A stretch of 64,000 nt of DNA, taken from assembly GCF_002080435.1 (NCBI RefSeq), contig NZ_CP020539.1, forward strand, positions 1-64,000. The letters run 5' to 3'. The notes beneath the pieces were generated by a model, which was not told where the DNA came from, ran no database searches, and saw nothing but the letters and a program-made list of their open reading frames with translations. The position numbers and the translations under genes were made by a program. Source of the stretch: Sphingobium herbicidovorans. Its GTDB lineage: Bacteria; Pseudomonadota; Alphaproteobacteria; Sphingomonadales; Sphingomonadaceae. Numbering within the stretch: position 1 is the first letter of the stretch; each line of letters opens with the position of its first letter. Positions 32,632-41,292 of this stretch are shown one piece after another.

Positions 32632-34062
32632 ATGTTGATGACAGGATCGCCATCGCTCTACGAAAAGCGCAAGGGCGTCTATCCCAAAGCGGTCGATGGC
32701 TTCTATCGCCGTCTCAAATGGGCGGTCATGGCTGTGACGCTGGCCATATATTGGGGCACGCCATGGCTGCGGTGGGATCGTGGCCCTTACGCGCCCGATC
32801 AGGCGGTGCTGGTCGATCTGGCGAACCGCCGTTTCTACATGTTCTCCATCGAAATCTGGCCGCATGAATTTTACTATGTGGCTGGATTGCTCATCATGGC
32901 AGGCGTCGGCCTGTTCCTGGTGACGTCGGCGGTCGGCCGCGCCTGGTGCGGCTATGCCTGTCCGCAGACGGTATGGACCGATCTCTATCAGCATGTGGAA
33001 CGCTTTATCGACGGTGACCGCAATGCGCAGGTCCGGCTGGCCAACACGCCATGGAGCGCGGCGAAGATCGCCCGACGGCTGGCGAAATGGGCGGTGTGGC
33101 TGGTCATCGCCTTTCTGACCGGAGGCGCGTGGATTTTCTATTTCGCCGATGCGCCGACATTGCAGCAGCAATTCTGGACCGGGACTGCCGCCCCCGGCGC
33201 CTATGGCGCCGTCGCCGTGCTGACGGCCACCACCTTCATCCTTGGCGGCTTCATGCGCGAGCAGGTATGCATCTACATGTGCCCCTGGCCGCGCATACAG
33301 ACCGCGATGCTGGACGAAAAATCGCTGGTCGTGACCTACAAGCATTGGCGCGGCGAAAAGCGCGGGAGCCTGAAGAAAGCGCAGGCCGCCCCGGACATTT
33401 ACGGCGATTGTATCGACTGTAACCAGTGCGTCGCGGTCTGCCCCACCGGCGTCGATATTCGTGAAGGTCCGCAGATCGGTTGCATCACCTGCGCGCTATG
33501 CGTGGATGCGTGCGATGCCGTGATGGCGCAGATCGGAAAGCCGCGCGGCCTGATTGACTATTGCACGGAAGATGATGCGCTGGCCGAACAGAAAGGCGGC
33601 GCCCCTCGACCTGTGCTCAGCACGCTGTTGCGGCCGCGGACCCTTGCCTACTTCGCGTTGTGGATCTGCGTCGGCGCGGCGATGCTGTTCGCGTTGGGCG
33701 TCCGCACGCGGCTCGACATCAGCGTGCAGCAGGATCGCAACCCGATTTTCGTCCGTCTGTCGGACGGGACGATCCGCAACGCCTATACGATAAAGCTGCG
33801 CAACATGGAGGCGCGACCGCGCCCGATGCAGGTCGGCGTCACCGGCTTGGCCGATGCGAAGATGTGGACCGATGCCGGTTCGCGCGAGCAGGCGGGCAGC
33901 GCCCTCACCACCATGGTCGCCGCCGACAGCGTCGAAAAGCTGCGCGTCTTCCTGCTGCTGCCGTCGGCAGGCCCAGTGCGGCAAGATTTCGCCTTCACCG
34001 TGCGCGCGACGGACCGCGAAGGCGGCGGCGACAGCGAACCCGCCCGATTTGAAAGGCCCTGA
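32632..34062 (+). CDS. ccoG: CcoG (RdxA/FixG), Fe-S membrane protein of cbb3 assembly
   Basis: 476 aa. Membrane helices, the YACPQTVWTDLYQHVERFIDGDR region, then two ferredoxin-type cluster motifs DCIDCNQCVAVCP and GCITCALCVDACD. CcoG reduces Cu2+ for insertion into the oxidase. C-terminal Ig-like domain (NPIFVRLSDGTIRNAYTIKL). Follows ccoP by 3 bp; an in-frame ATG at 32638 is possible. Confidence 0.95.
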   Translation: MLMTGSPSLYEKRKGVYPKAVDGFYRRLKWAVMAVTLAIYWGTPWLRWDRGPYAPDQAVLVDLANRRFYMFSIEIWPHEFYYVAGLLIMAGVGLFLVTSAVGRAWCGYACPQTVWTDLYQHVERFIDGDRNAQVRLANTPWSAAKIARRLAKWAVWLVIAFLTGGAWIFYFADAPTLQQQFWTGTAAPGAYGAVAVLTATTFILGGFMREQVCIYMCPWPRIQTAMLDEKSLVVTYKHWRGEKRGSLKKAQAAPDIYGDCIDCNQCVAVCPTGVDIREGPQIGCITCALCVDACDAVMAQIGKPRGLIDYCTEDDALAEQKGGAPRPVLSTLLRPRTLAYFALWICVGAAMLFALGVRTRLDISVQQDRNPIFVRLSDGTIRNAYTIKLRNMEARPRPMQVGVTGLADAKMWTDAGSREQAGSALTTMVAADSVEKLRVFLLLPSAGPVRQDFAFTVRATDREGGGDSEPARFERP

Positions 34063-34066
34063 AAGC

Positions 34067-34525
34067 ATGACCGACATCCGTAAGTCCACCCGCGCCTTCA
34101 CCGGCTGGCACATGACGGCGATTCTTGTCGCCTTCTTCGCCGTGATCGTGGCCGTCAACATGCTGATGGCGACCATCGCCGTACGGTCGTTCGGCGGCAG
34201 GGTAGTCGAAAACAGCTATGTGGCCAGCCAGAAGTTCAACGGATGGCTGGCGCAGGCGAAGGCTCAGGAAAGGCTGGGTTGGCGCGACGAGGTGACGCTG
34301 AACCCGGCGCGCCACGTACAGATGAAGCTGAATGTCACGGGCGCAGAAATGACGGCGCTGGCGCAGCATCCGCTGGGTCGCGCGTCGGACATATCCCTGC
34401 ATCTGCATGAAGCAGAGCCGGGTCTTTACGTTAGTGACCGCCCCTTGCCGGTCGGTAGATGGCAAGTGCGCTTCGACATCCGCCATAACGGTGGCGAGGA
34501 ACATCTGCTGCGGGAGGTGAAGTGA
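34067..34525 (+). CDS. ccoH: CcoH (FixH), cbb3 oxidase assembly protein
   Basis: 152 aa. One N-terminal membrane helix (GWHMTAILVAFFAVIVAVNMLMATIAVRSF) and a periplasmic domain with NSYVASQKFNGWLAQAKAQERLGW, the FixH signature. Remains tied to the assembled oxidase in other bacteria. Overlaps the next ATG as TGATG. Confidence 0.93.
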   Translation: MTDIRKSTRAFTGWHMTAILVAFFAVIVAVNMLMATIAVRSFGGRVVENSYVASQKFNGWLAQAKAQERLGWRDEVTLNPARHVQMKLNVTGAEMTALAQHPLGRASDISLHLHEAEPGLYVSDRPLPVGRWQVRFDIRHNGGEEHLLREVK

Positions 34526-36651
34526 TGGCCAGCCAACCGCAGCCTTTTGCAGAAACATCTGTCGAGGCGAAGGAAAGCCTGTTCGCCGTGCCGGGGATCC
34601 ACTGCGCCGGTTGCCTGTCCAAAATCGAAAATGGGCTGCTGCTGACCCCCGGCATCCTGACGGCGCGCGTCAATATGGGGGCGAAGCGGGTCGCGGTCCG
34701 CCATGATCCCGCACTCATGCCGCCAGACCTGAAGGCGGCCATCCTGGCGCTTGGCTTTGAGGCGGAGCCGCTGGCCGATCCGGGCCTGGACCTTGTAGCG
34801 GCTGAGAACCGCGCGCTGGTCCGCGCGCTGGCGGTCGCGGGCTTTGCCGCGATGAACATCATGCTGCTGTCAGTGTCCATCTGGTCAGGCGCCGATGGGG
34901 CGACGCGGACGATGTTCCACTGGCTGTCCGCGATGATCGCGCTGCCTACGGTCGCCTATGCAGGCCAGCCTTTTTTCCGTTCAGCCTGGTCGGCGCTGCG
35001 GCGGAAGCGGACGAACATGGATGTGCCAATCAGCATAGGCGTGCTGCTGACGACGGCGATGAGCCTGTTCGAAACGATTACCGGCGGCGAGCATGCCTGG
35101 TTCGATGGGGCGGTAATGCTGCTCTTCTTCCTGCTGGCCGGACGATGCCTGGACGGGATGATGCGGTCGCGCGCGCGCGCTGGCGTTGCGGCCCTGCTCA
35201 AACAGACAGCGCCCGGTGCCATGGTGCTCGATGGAAAGGGACACAGCCAATGGACCGCCGCCCTGCGTCCGGGCATGAGGATGCTGGTCGCGGCTGGCGA
35301 AAGGTTGGCGGCCGACGGTCGCGTGGTTGATGGCGAAAGCCGAGTCGACCTTGCCTTCCTGACGGGCGAGAGCGCGCCCTTGCGCGTTCATGCCGGGGAT
35401 ATGGTGCAGGCCGGGTCGATGAATGTGGAAGGTCCGCTCACGGTGGAGGTGACCGCGGCTGGCGCCGACACGGTGATCGCCGACATCGCCCGTCTGATGG
35501 AAGAGGCAGGGCAGGGCAGGTCGCGCTATGTTCGTCTCGCAGACCGGGCGGCGCGCTATTATGCGCCTGCCGTCCATCTGCTCGCCGCGCTGTCGTTCGC
35601 GGGATGGCTGATTGCGGGTGCGGGCGTGCATCAGGCCCTGCTGATCGCGGTTGCGGTGCTGCTCATCACCTGTCCCTGCGCGCTTGGCCTCGCCGTCCCG
35701 GCGGCTCAGATCGTTGCTTGTGGCGCGCTGATGCGGCGGGGCGTGCTGGTGAAGGACGGGTCCGCGCTGGAACGGCTCGCCGAAGTCAGCGAGGCCGTGT
35801 TCGACAAGACGGGCACGCTGACGCTCGGTCGACCGATGCCGCAGAATCTTGATCGCCTAACGGCCGAAGACAAAGCCATCCTTCTGGCGCTGGCACGAGG
35901 ATCGCGCCATCCGCTTAGCATGGCCCTGCGGCAGGCGCTGGAAACGGACGGCGTGGTTCCCGCTGTCCTTGGCCCTGTCCGCGAAGTCGCGGGACAAGGC
36001 GTTTTTGCTGAATATAGGGGCATGCCGGTTGCGCTGGCCCGGCCCCACAATGTGGTCAGCCTGGCCGGGCTGGCCAGCGAGTATCGGCGCGGCGATCAGG
36101 CGCTGCTGTTGTCCTTCACCGACGCGCTGCGGCCCGATGCCGTCGAGACGCTGGATGCGCTGCGCGGGCTGGGCGTCAAGACGCTGATCGCCAGCGGCGA
36201 CCGGCCAGAGGCGCTGGAGGGCATCGCCCGCGCAACCCGGACCACCGCCATCGGCCATATGCGCCCCGCCGACAAGCTGGCCCTGATCGACAGGCTTCGG
36301 GGGCAGGGGGAGAGGGTGTTGATGGTTGGCGACGGGTTGAATGACGGCCCAGCGCTAGCCGCCGGGCATGCCAGCATGGCGCCTGCATCGGCCAGCGACG
36401 CGAGCCAGTTGACGGCGGACGCGGTATTTTTGGGCGACCGTCTGACGCCGGTTGCGGTGGCCGTGCGTACCGCGCGAAGGACGATTGCGGTCGTGAAGCA
36501 GAATTTCGCGCTCGCCATCGGCTATAATGTGCTTGCTGTCCCGCTTGCCATCGCGGGACAGGTCACGCCTTTGGTCGCCGCAATCGCCATGTCGACATCC
36601 TCGCTGATCGTCATCGCCAACGCCTTGCGTCTTAAAGGAGCTGCGAAGTGA
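34525..36651 (+). CDS. ccoI: CcoI (FixI), copper-exporting P-type ATPase for cbb3 assembly
   Basis: 708 aa P1B-ATPase. N-terminal metal-binding domain GIHCAGC, TGES phosphatase motif (FLTGESAPL), intramembrane CPC in LITCPCALGLAVP, phosphorylation motif DKTGTLT and hinge GDGLNDGPAL. Supplies copper for the CuB centre. Start ATG 34525; GTG 34522 is the alternative. Its stop overlaps the GTG of ccoS. Confidence 0.95.
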   Translation: MASQPQPFAETSVEAKESLFAVPGIHCAGCLSKIENGLLLTPGILTARVNMGAKRVAVRHDPALMPPDLKAAILALGFEAEPLADPGLDLVAAENRALVRALAVAGFAAMNIMLLSVSIWSGADGATRTMFHWLSAMIALPTVAYAGQPFFRSAWSALRRKRTNMDVPISIGVLLTTAMSLFETITGGEHAWFDGAVMLLFFLLAGRCLDGMMRSRARAGVAALLKQTAPGAMVLDGKGHSQWTAALRPGMRMLVAAGERLAADGRVVDGESRVDLAFLTGESAPLRVHAGDMVQAGSMNVEGPLTVEVTAAGADTVIADIARLMEEAGQGRSRYVRLADRAARYYAPAVHLLAALSFAGWLIAGAGVHQALLIAVAVLLITCPCALGLAVPAAQIVACGALMRRGVLVKDGSALERLAEVSEAVFDKTGTLTLGRPMPQNLDRLTAEDKAILLALARGSRHPLSMALRQALETDGVVPAVLGPVREVAGQGVFAEYRGMPVALARPHNVVSLAGLASEYRRGDQALLLSFTDALRPDAVETLDALRGLGVKTLIASGDRPEALEGIARATRTTAIGHMRPADKLALIDRLRGQGERVLMVGDGLNDGPALAAGHASMAPASASDASQLTADAVFLGDRLTPVAVAVRTARRTIAVVKQNFALAIGYNVLAVPLAIAGQVTPLVAAIAMSTSSLIVIANALRLKGAAK

Positions 36652-36788
36652 CCGGTCTCGGCCTGCTCATCCCGATTGCACTGTTCCTCGGCCTGCTGGG
36701 CCTTGCCGCTTTCTTCTGGGCGCTGCGCGACGGGCAGTTCGACGACACCGATGGTGCGGCGATGCGCATATTGATCGACGAGGACTGA
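36648..36788 (+). CDS. ccoS: CcoS, cbb3 oxidase maturation protein
   Basis: 46 aa: a membrane helix LGLLIPIALFLGLLGLAAFFW then ALRDGQFDD, the family signature before the C-terminal acidic tail. Begins with GTG overlapping the ccoI stop by 4 bp. Required for haem/copper insertion in other species. Last gene of the cco block. Confidence 0.9.
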   Translation: MTGLGLLIPIALFLGLLGLAAFFWALRDGQFDDTDGAAMRILIDED

Positions 36789-36807
36789 GGGCGATCGCGA
36801 GCACAAG

Positions 36808-36846
36808 AAAGGGGCCCGGTCCAATCGGATCGGGCCCTTTTCTTTT
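36808..36846. terminator. Bidirectional terminator between ccoS and the monooxygenase gene
   Basis: AAAGGGGCCCGGTCC (36808-36822), loop AATC, GGATCGGGCCCTTT (36827-36840) then TTCTTTTATT. It has A-runs before and T-runs after, so it can stop the cco transcript and the convergent monooxygenase transcript. Confidence 0.85.
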
Positions 36847-36858
36847 ATTCCGGGACGA

Positions 36859-38802
36859 TCAGGAAATAACCATCGCCGTGGGATCGGGATTGCGGGTCCA
36901 GTTCCAATAGTCGGCCAGCTTGAACGGGCAGGACACATAGTTGCGGCCCTTGCTGTTCAGATAATAGCTCTTGGCCTTGGGGTGGGACCAGATCATCTGC
37001 TTCATCTGCTCCTCGACCTTCGCATTCCAATCGAGATAGGCTTGTTCGGTCGGTTCGATCGCCTTGCCGCCTGCCGCGACGATCTGATCCAGCGCCTCGA
37101 TGATGTAGTGAATTTGGCTCTCCAGCACCATGTTGACGCCTGCAGCATGATTGGGCGCGCTGTTGGGGCCCAGCGTCATGAAGAAGTTGGGATAGTTGGG
37201 AGCCATGACGCCCAGATAGGCGCGCGCTTCATCCTTGCCCCAGGCCGCCGCCAGATCGCTGCCGCCACGGCCGTATACCTTGAGCGGGCCCAGGGCGGGC
37301 GCCAGTTCAAAGCCGGTGGCGAGGGCGATCACATCGACCTCGTACCGCTTGCCGCTCTTGGTGACGATCGCATGTTCCTCGATATGATCGATCGTGTCGG
37401 TTTCCAATGTGACATTGGGCTTCACTAGCGTGTCGAGCCAGCCGCCATCGGCGTCCAGCACGATCCGCTTGCCGAAAATCGGATAGTCGGGGACGATCTT
37501 TTCAATAAGGTCAGGGCGCGCTGCCAGTTTCTGATGAATATATTGCAGGGCATAGGTGCGCGCTGCGTCATTCTGCGCCGAAATGGAAACGTCCTTGTTC
37601 GGCCAGTCCGCATCGACCTTCACGTTGCCATAGAGTCCGTCGCCCGTGAACCAGTAGACGCGAAATCGGAACCATTCCTTGTAGTGCGGGATGTTGCGCA
37701 GCGCGAAGTGAATATTCTCGTTGACCGGCACGGCTATGTCCGGGTTGTTGAGCACCCAATGCTTTGACCGCTGGAAGATGACCAGGCTCTCCACCTTGTT
37801 CGAAATGGCGGGGGCAAGCTGCGCCGCGCTGGCGCCCGTGCCGATCACAGCAATCCGCTTGCCGGTCAGGTCCATGTCCGCATCCCACCCTGCGGTGTGC
37901 ATCTTGGGGCCCTTGAAGCTGTCGATTCCGGGGATATTGGGGAAGGACCAGCGGTTGAGCACGCCATGGGCGAGCAGCACGGCGTTGGCTACTTCCACCC
38001 GCTCCGCACCCGTTTTCACGTCGCGCAGGGTGACATGCCAATTGCTGTCCGCATCGCTCCACCGCGCGGCGACGACCATCGTCTGGAACTGGACATGGTC
38101 GCGAATGCCATATTTGTCCGCGACGCCGGTCAGATAGCTGTGAATTTCCGGCCCCTTGGGATGATAGCTGCTCCAGTCCGGGTTCAGCTCAAAGGAATAG
38201 GAATAGAAGTGGCTCGGCGTATCCACGCCCACGCCGGGATAGCGGTTCTCGTACCATGTGCCGCCAAGATCCGAATTTTTTTCGATGATCGTATAGTCAT
38301 ATCCTGCTTCAGCCAGCTTGATGCCTGCGGCAATGCCGGTCATGCCGCCGCCGATCACCAGCACGCGGAAACCGGCTGGCGGATGGATGCGGCCGGGCAA
38401 TTCCTTGCGCGGCACGGGCCGTTCGAACCCCATTTGATCGTACAGGACGGGCATGATCGCGGGATCAATGTCCTCGCCGACGCTGACCCCCATCATCCTG
38501 CGGAGCAGGTCGGGATCAATGGGCCGTTCTACGGGCGGGATGGGATCGGTAAGCAGCGCGAACAAACGATCGCGTAATCCCTGCGCCATCTCCTCGGGCA
38601 CATTGGACGGTGCTTCTGCTGCATATATGCCGGTCAGATAGGGTGCGAAACTGTCGAGATAGGCTTGGTCCTGGACATAGCCAGTATAGACCATCAGCAA
38701 AGTAGGCAGGTTCGCGTCGTCAAGCGCGCGGCGAAGGGCTTCCTCGTCCGCGATGGGCAAGGTGGCGGTGGTTGCAGCTTTTGGCTGGGCGTGCGCGTTC
38801 AT
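36859..38802 (-). CDS. Flavin-containing monooxygenase of the Baeyer-Villiger type
   Basis: 647 aa. A 140-residue N-terminal extension precedes the FAD Rossmann motif IGGGMTG (150-156). FKGPKMHTAGWD (296-307) matches the Baeyer-Villiger fingerprint FxGxxxHxxxW(P/D), followed by the NADPH motif IGTGASA (320-326) and ATGFE. The extension and size resemble 4-hydroxyacetophenone monooxygenase-type enzymes. Neighbours kshA, hsaA2 and hsaC2 point to a steroid substrate: a ketone in the side chain, at C17 or in ring D. Start at 38802 with GAGGAAG; its own promoter, palindrome and FNR-type box lie upstream. Confidence 0.85.
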   Translation of the reverse strand: MNAHAQPKAATTATLPIADEEALRRALDDANLPTLLMVYTGYVQDQAYLDSFAPYLTGIYAAEAPSNVPEEMAQGLRDRLFALLTDPIPPVERPIDPDLLRRMMGVSVGEDIDPAIMPVLYDQMGFERPVPRKELPGRIHPPAGFRVLVIGGGMTGIAAGIKLAEAGYDYTIIEKNSDLGGTWYENRYPGVGVDTPSHFYSYSFELNPDWSSYHPKGPEIHSYLTGVADKYGIRDHVQFQTMVVAARWSDADSNWHVTLRDVKTGAERVEVANAVLLAHGVLNRWSFPNIPGIDSFKGPKMHTAGWDADMDLTGKRIAVIGTGASAAQLAPAISNKVESLVIFQRSKHWVLNNPDIAVPVNENIHFALRNIPHYKEWFRFRVYWFTGDGLYGNVKVDADWPNKDVSISAQNDAARTYALQYIHQKLAARPDLIEKIVPDYPIFGKRIVLDADGGWLDTLVKPNVTLETDTIDHIEEHAIVTKSGKRYEVDVIALATGFELAPALGPLKVYGRGGSDLAAAWGKDEARAYLGVMAPNYPNFFMTLGPNSAPNHAAGVNMVLESQIHYIIEALDQIVAAGGKAIEPTEQAYLDWNAKVEEQMKQMIWSHPKAKSYYLNSKGRNYVSCPFKLADYWNWTRNPDPTAMVIS

Positions 38803-38854
38803 CTTTCTTCCTCTCACGGCAGCAAGCGACGGCGCCGATGCTCGTTCGCTCATA

Positions 38855-38874
38855 AAGTGAGTATATACTTACTT
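38855..38874. promoter_or_regulatory. 20-bp near-perfect palindrome, candidate operator of the monooxygenase gene
   Basis: AAGTGAGTATATACTTACTT is palindromic except for one position pair. It lies 53-72 bp before the monooxygenase start, near the transcription start predicted from the FNR-type box. The form (AT-centred, 20 bp) is typical of TetR-family operators. Confidence 0.55.
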
Positions 38875-38886
38875 ATGGCGCGCGAA

Positions 38887-38900
38887 TTGACGCCGATCAA
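38887..38900 (-). promoter_or_regulatory. FNR-type box upstream of the Baeyer-Villiger-type gene
   Basis: TTGACGCCGATCAA fits TTGAT-N4-ATCAA at 9 of 10. Centre about 92 bp before the start codon, which gives a leader of about 50 bases and puts the palindrome at 38855-38874 near the transcription start. Confidence 0.6.
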
Positions 38901-38914
38901 AATCCAGCAGGAAC

Positions 38915-38950
38915 GAAAAAGGGCGGAGCATCGCGATCGGATGCTCCGCC
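38915..38950 (-). terminator. Terminator after kshA
   Basis: On the minus strand, GGCGGAGCATC (38950-38940) and GATGCTCCGCC (38932-38922) form a perfect 11-bp stem with a 7-nt loop followed by CTTTTTCG. It ends the hsaC2-hsaA2-kshA transcript and separates it from the monooxygenase gene. Confidence 0.85.
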
Positions 38951-38978
38951 ATCGTCTTCCCGAGGGCAGGGGAGAGGT

Positions 38979-40064
38979 TCAGGCTGCGGCGACAGACTTG
39001 CCTGCGCGCAAATCCAGCGTCGTGTGAATACCATTGGCCCGTGCCTGAAGCTCAGGCGCGCGGGCACGCGGGTTATAGAATTGCCGATACCACAGCCTTT
39101 CCTTGTGGAACGGTCCGTCATCGGGGATCTGGAGGATGTGGATCGCGGGTTCCTTATATTTCCAAAGTTCAAAATCCTGAGAGAAGGCGGCCAGACCCGC
39201 TTCATGATAGGCGCGCGCGGTGGCGCGTTCCTCCTCTGTCGGCTCGCCATTGGCTGCCGTCCGGGACATGACCGCGAACCACACGCGCACTTCGCCATCC
39301 TCCACTGGCGTATTGCAGATCATCATGAGGGAAGGATGCTTGCCCTCCATGCGGGACAACAGGATGCCCGGTCCCGTGTACCAGGTGTCCGTTTCCAGCA
39401 GCCCGTCGGTATCGACCAGCGTGCGATGCCCCGACCCAAAGCGCTGGCGCATCACATGCCCGTCAAATTCATTCTCGAAATAGGCATTGCCCGCCGACCC
39501 ATGGACCGGCGCGAAATGCGCATAATCGGTCATGTTGTCCAGGATCTCCTGCGGATGGATAGGCAAGGTGCCAAGCGGGTCCACCTGCCATCGGACCCAT
39601 CCTTCCCCTGTCCGGTCCCATTCGGCGAAATCGGGCAGGTCATAGTCGGGGTCGCCCCCTTCCATGTCATGCCACATCCAGATGCAGCCGGCTTTTTCCA
39701 CGACCTTGTGCGACTTGATGCACGCCGCCTTGGGGATGCTGCGCGTCGAATAGGGGATGTCGTCGCACTGTCCCTCGGGCGTGAAGCGCCAGCCATGGGC
39801 GGGGCAGCGGATGGAATCCCCCTCCACCTGATTGCCGTCGCGCACGACATAGGACGTGCTGTTGCGGGCGATGTTGACGCGCATGTGCGGGCAATAGGCG
39901 TTCATCAGCACCACGCGCCCGCTCTTGCCGCGATAGAGCGCCATGTCCTGCCCGAAGAAACGGACCGGCTGCGGCTGCTGTGTCACCTCCTCGGCGATGG
40001 CGACCATGAACCAGCCACGCGGAAAGGTCAGTTCGCCCAGGCCATATTCGGCTGTCTTCGCCAT
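38979..40064 (-). CDS. kshA: KshA, 3-ketosteroid 9alpha-hydroxylase oxygenase component
   Basis: 361 aa Rieske non-haem iron oxygenase. Rieske cluster ligands C58, H60 (YCPHMRVN) and C87, H90 (CPAHGW). The mononuclear iron site is in ILDNMTDYAHFAPVHG with H183 and H188. This matches KshA more than other Rieske oxygenases: single-subunit type, with the PRGWF N-terminus. It hydroxylates C9 of 3-ketosteroids, which with a 1-dehydrogenase opens ring B to 3-HSA. No reductase (kshB) or kstD gene in the window. Follows hsaA2 by 17 bp. Confidence 0.88.
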   Translation of the reverse strand: MAKTAEYGLGELTFPRGWFMVAIAEEVTQQPQPVRFFGQDMALYRGKSGRVVLMNAYCPHMRVNIARNSTSYVVRDGNQVEGDSIRCPAHGWRFTPEGQCDDIPYSTRSIPKAACIKSHKVVEKAGCIWMWHDMEGGDPDYDLPDFAEWDRTGEGWVRWQVDPLGTLPIHPQEILDNMTDYAHFAPVHGSAGNAYFENEFDGHVMRQRFGSGHRTLVDTDGLLETDTWYTGPGILLSRMEGKHPSLMMICNTPVEDGEVRVWFAVMSRTAANGEPTEEERATARAYHEAGLAAFSQDFELWKYKEPAIHILQIPDDGPFHKERLWYRQFYNPRARAPELQARANGIHTTLDLRAGKSVAAA

Positions 40065-40081
40065 GCTGTCCTCCCGTCCGC

Positions 40082-41275
40082 TCAGATGAAGCTGTCGCCA
40101 TTCGGCGCGCCCAGCAGGACGCCGCCGAAGTTGCGGCCGACGACGCCCGGATTATTGGCAACATGCGCGCGCCCGGCATGAATGTCGCAAAAGGCTCGGG
40201 CGATCGGATTGCCGCGATAAATGGCTTCCGCGCCGCTGGCCGCGAAGATACGGGCGATCAGCGCGCAGCAGCGGCCGGAAATCTGCGCCGACTGGAACCG
40301 ATAGTGCAGCCGGGTTTCAAGGTCCGCTTGCTCGCCCGCGCGCGCCTTTTCAGTGAGGTGCGCGAAGTTGCGGAACAGGATGGTTTTCATCTCGTCAATC
40401 GCCACGCGGGTTTCGGCGATCACCATCTGCACATCGGGATCGGCCGATGCGCTCGCCCCGCTATTGGCGCTCCTGCGCTTCGCGCCCTTTTCGATGAAGC
40501 AGTCGAGCGCACCCTGAAGCGCTCCGATGGACGAAGAGGATACGGCGCGGACAAAGACTTGTCCGAACGGCAGCTTGTAGAGTGGGCCGGGGTTGACCTT
40601 CGCGCCGGGGTTGGTGGAGGCAAAGCCGTCCTTCGACCGATGGGTGCGGTAGGCGGGAACATAGGCGTCCTCCACCGTCACGTCATGGCTGCCCGTCCCG
40701 CCAAGTCCGATCGTGTTCCAGATCGGCAGCACCTTGAAGTCGCCTCGGGGGACAAGGAAGGTCCAGAAGTCCGGTTCGCCCGTCTCCGGATCGTTGACCA
40801 GGCCGCCTAGGAATGCCCAGTCGCAATGATCGACGCCGCTGGAAAAGCCCCAGCGCCCGCTGATGCGATAGCCGCCCTCGACCGGGGTCACCTGCGCGCG
40901 CGGCATGTAGGAGGAGGAGATGAGCGTGGCGTTGTCCTTGCCCCATACATCCTCCTGCGCCTTGGCGTCGAACAGGGCGAGCTGCCAGTTATGCACGGCG
41001 ACCACGCCCAGCACCCAGGCGGATGACATGCACCCTTCGGCCAGCTTCATCTGCACCGCGTAGAATGTTTCGATGTCCATCTCATAGCCGCCATGGCGGC
41101 GGGGTTGGAGGATCTTGAAGAAGCCTGCCTCCTGAAAGTCGCGAATGGTCTCGTCCGGCACCTTGTTGCCCGCTTCGCAGGCGTCGGCCCGTTCGCGCAG
41201 CACCGGCACGAGCGCCGCCGCCCGATCGACGAGATCGGCCATGGCGGGCGCGGTGGTCGCATTGGCAAGCGTCAT
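40082..41275 (-). CDS. Second HsaA-type flavin-dependent monooxygenase
   Basis: 397 aa, acyl-CoA-dehydrogenase-like monooxygenase: FFKILQPRRHGGYEMDIETFYAVQMKLAEGCMSSAWVLGVV, SGRWGFSSGVDHCDWAFLGG, GLGGTGSHDVTVEDAYVPAYRTH. Clearly a paralogue of the protein at 5270-6502, sharing these blocks in order but differing between them. No reductase gene accompanies it, so HsaB from the first locus may serve both. It may act on a differently substituted seco-steroid. Lies between hsaC2 and kshA. Confidence 0.87.
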   Translation of the reverse strand: MTLANATTAPAMADLVDRAAALVPVLRERADACEAGNKVPDETIRDFQEAGFFKILQPRRHGGYEMDIETFYAVQMKLAEGCMSSAWVLGVVAVHNWQLALFDAKAQEDVWGKDNATLISSSYMPRAQVTPVEGGYRISGRWGFSSGVDHCDWAFLGGLVNDPETGEPDFWTFLVPRGDFKVLPIWNTIGLGGTGSHDVTVEDAYVPAYRTHRSKDGFASTNPGAKVNPGPLYKLPFGQVFVRAVSSSSIGALQGALDCFIEKGAKRRSANSGASASADPDVQMVIAETRVAIDEMKTILFRNFAHLTEKARAGEQADLETRLHYRFQSAQISGRCCALIARIFAASGAEAIYRGNPIARAFCDIHAGRAHVANNPGVVGRNFGGVLLGAPNGDSFI

Positions 41276-41292
41276 ATTCCTTCTCCTTATGA

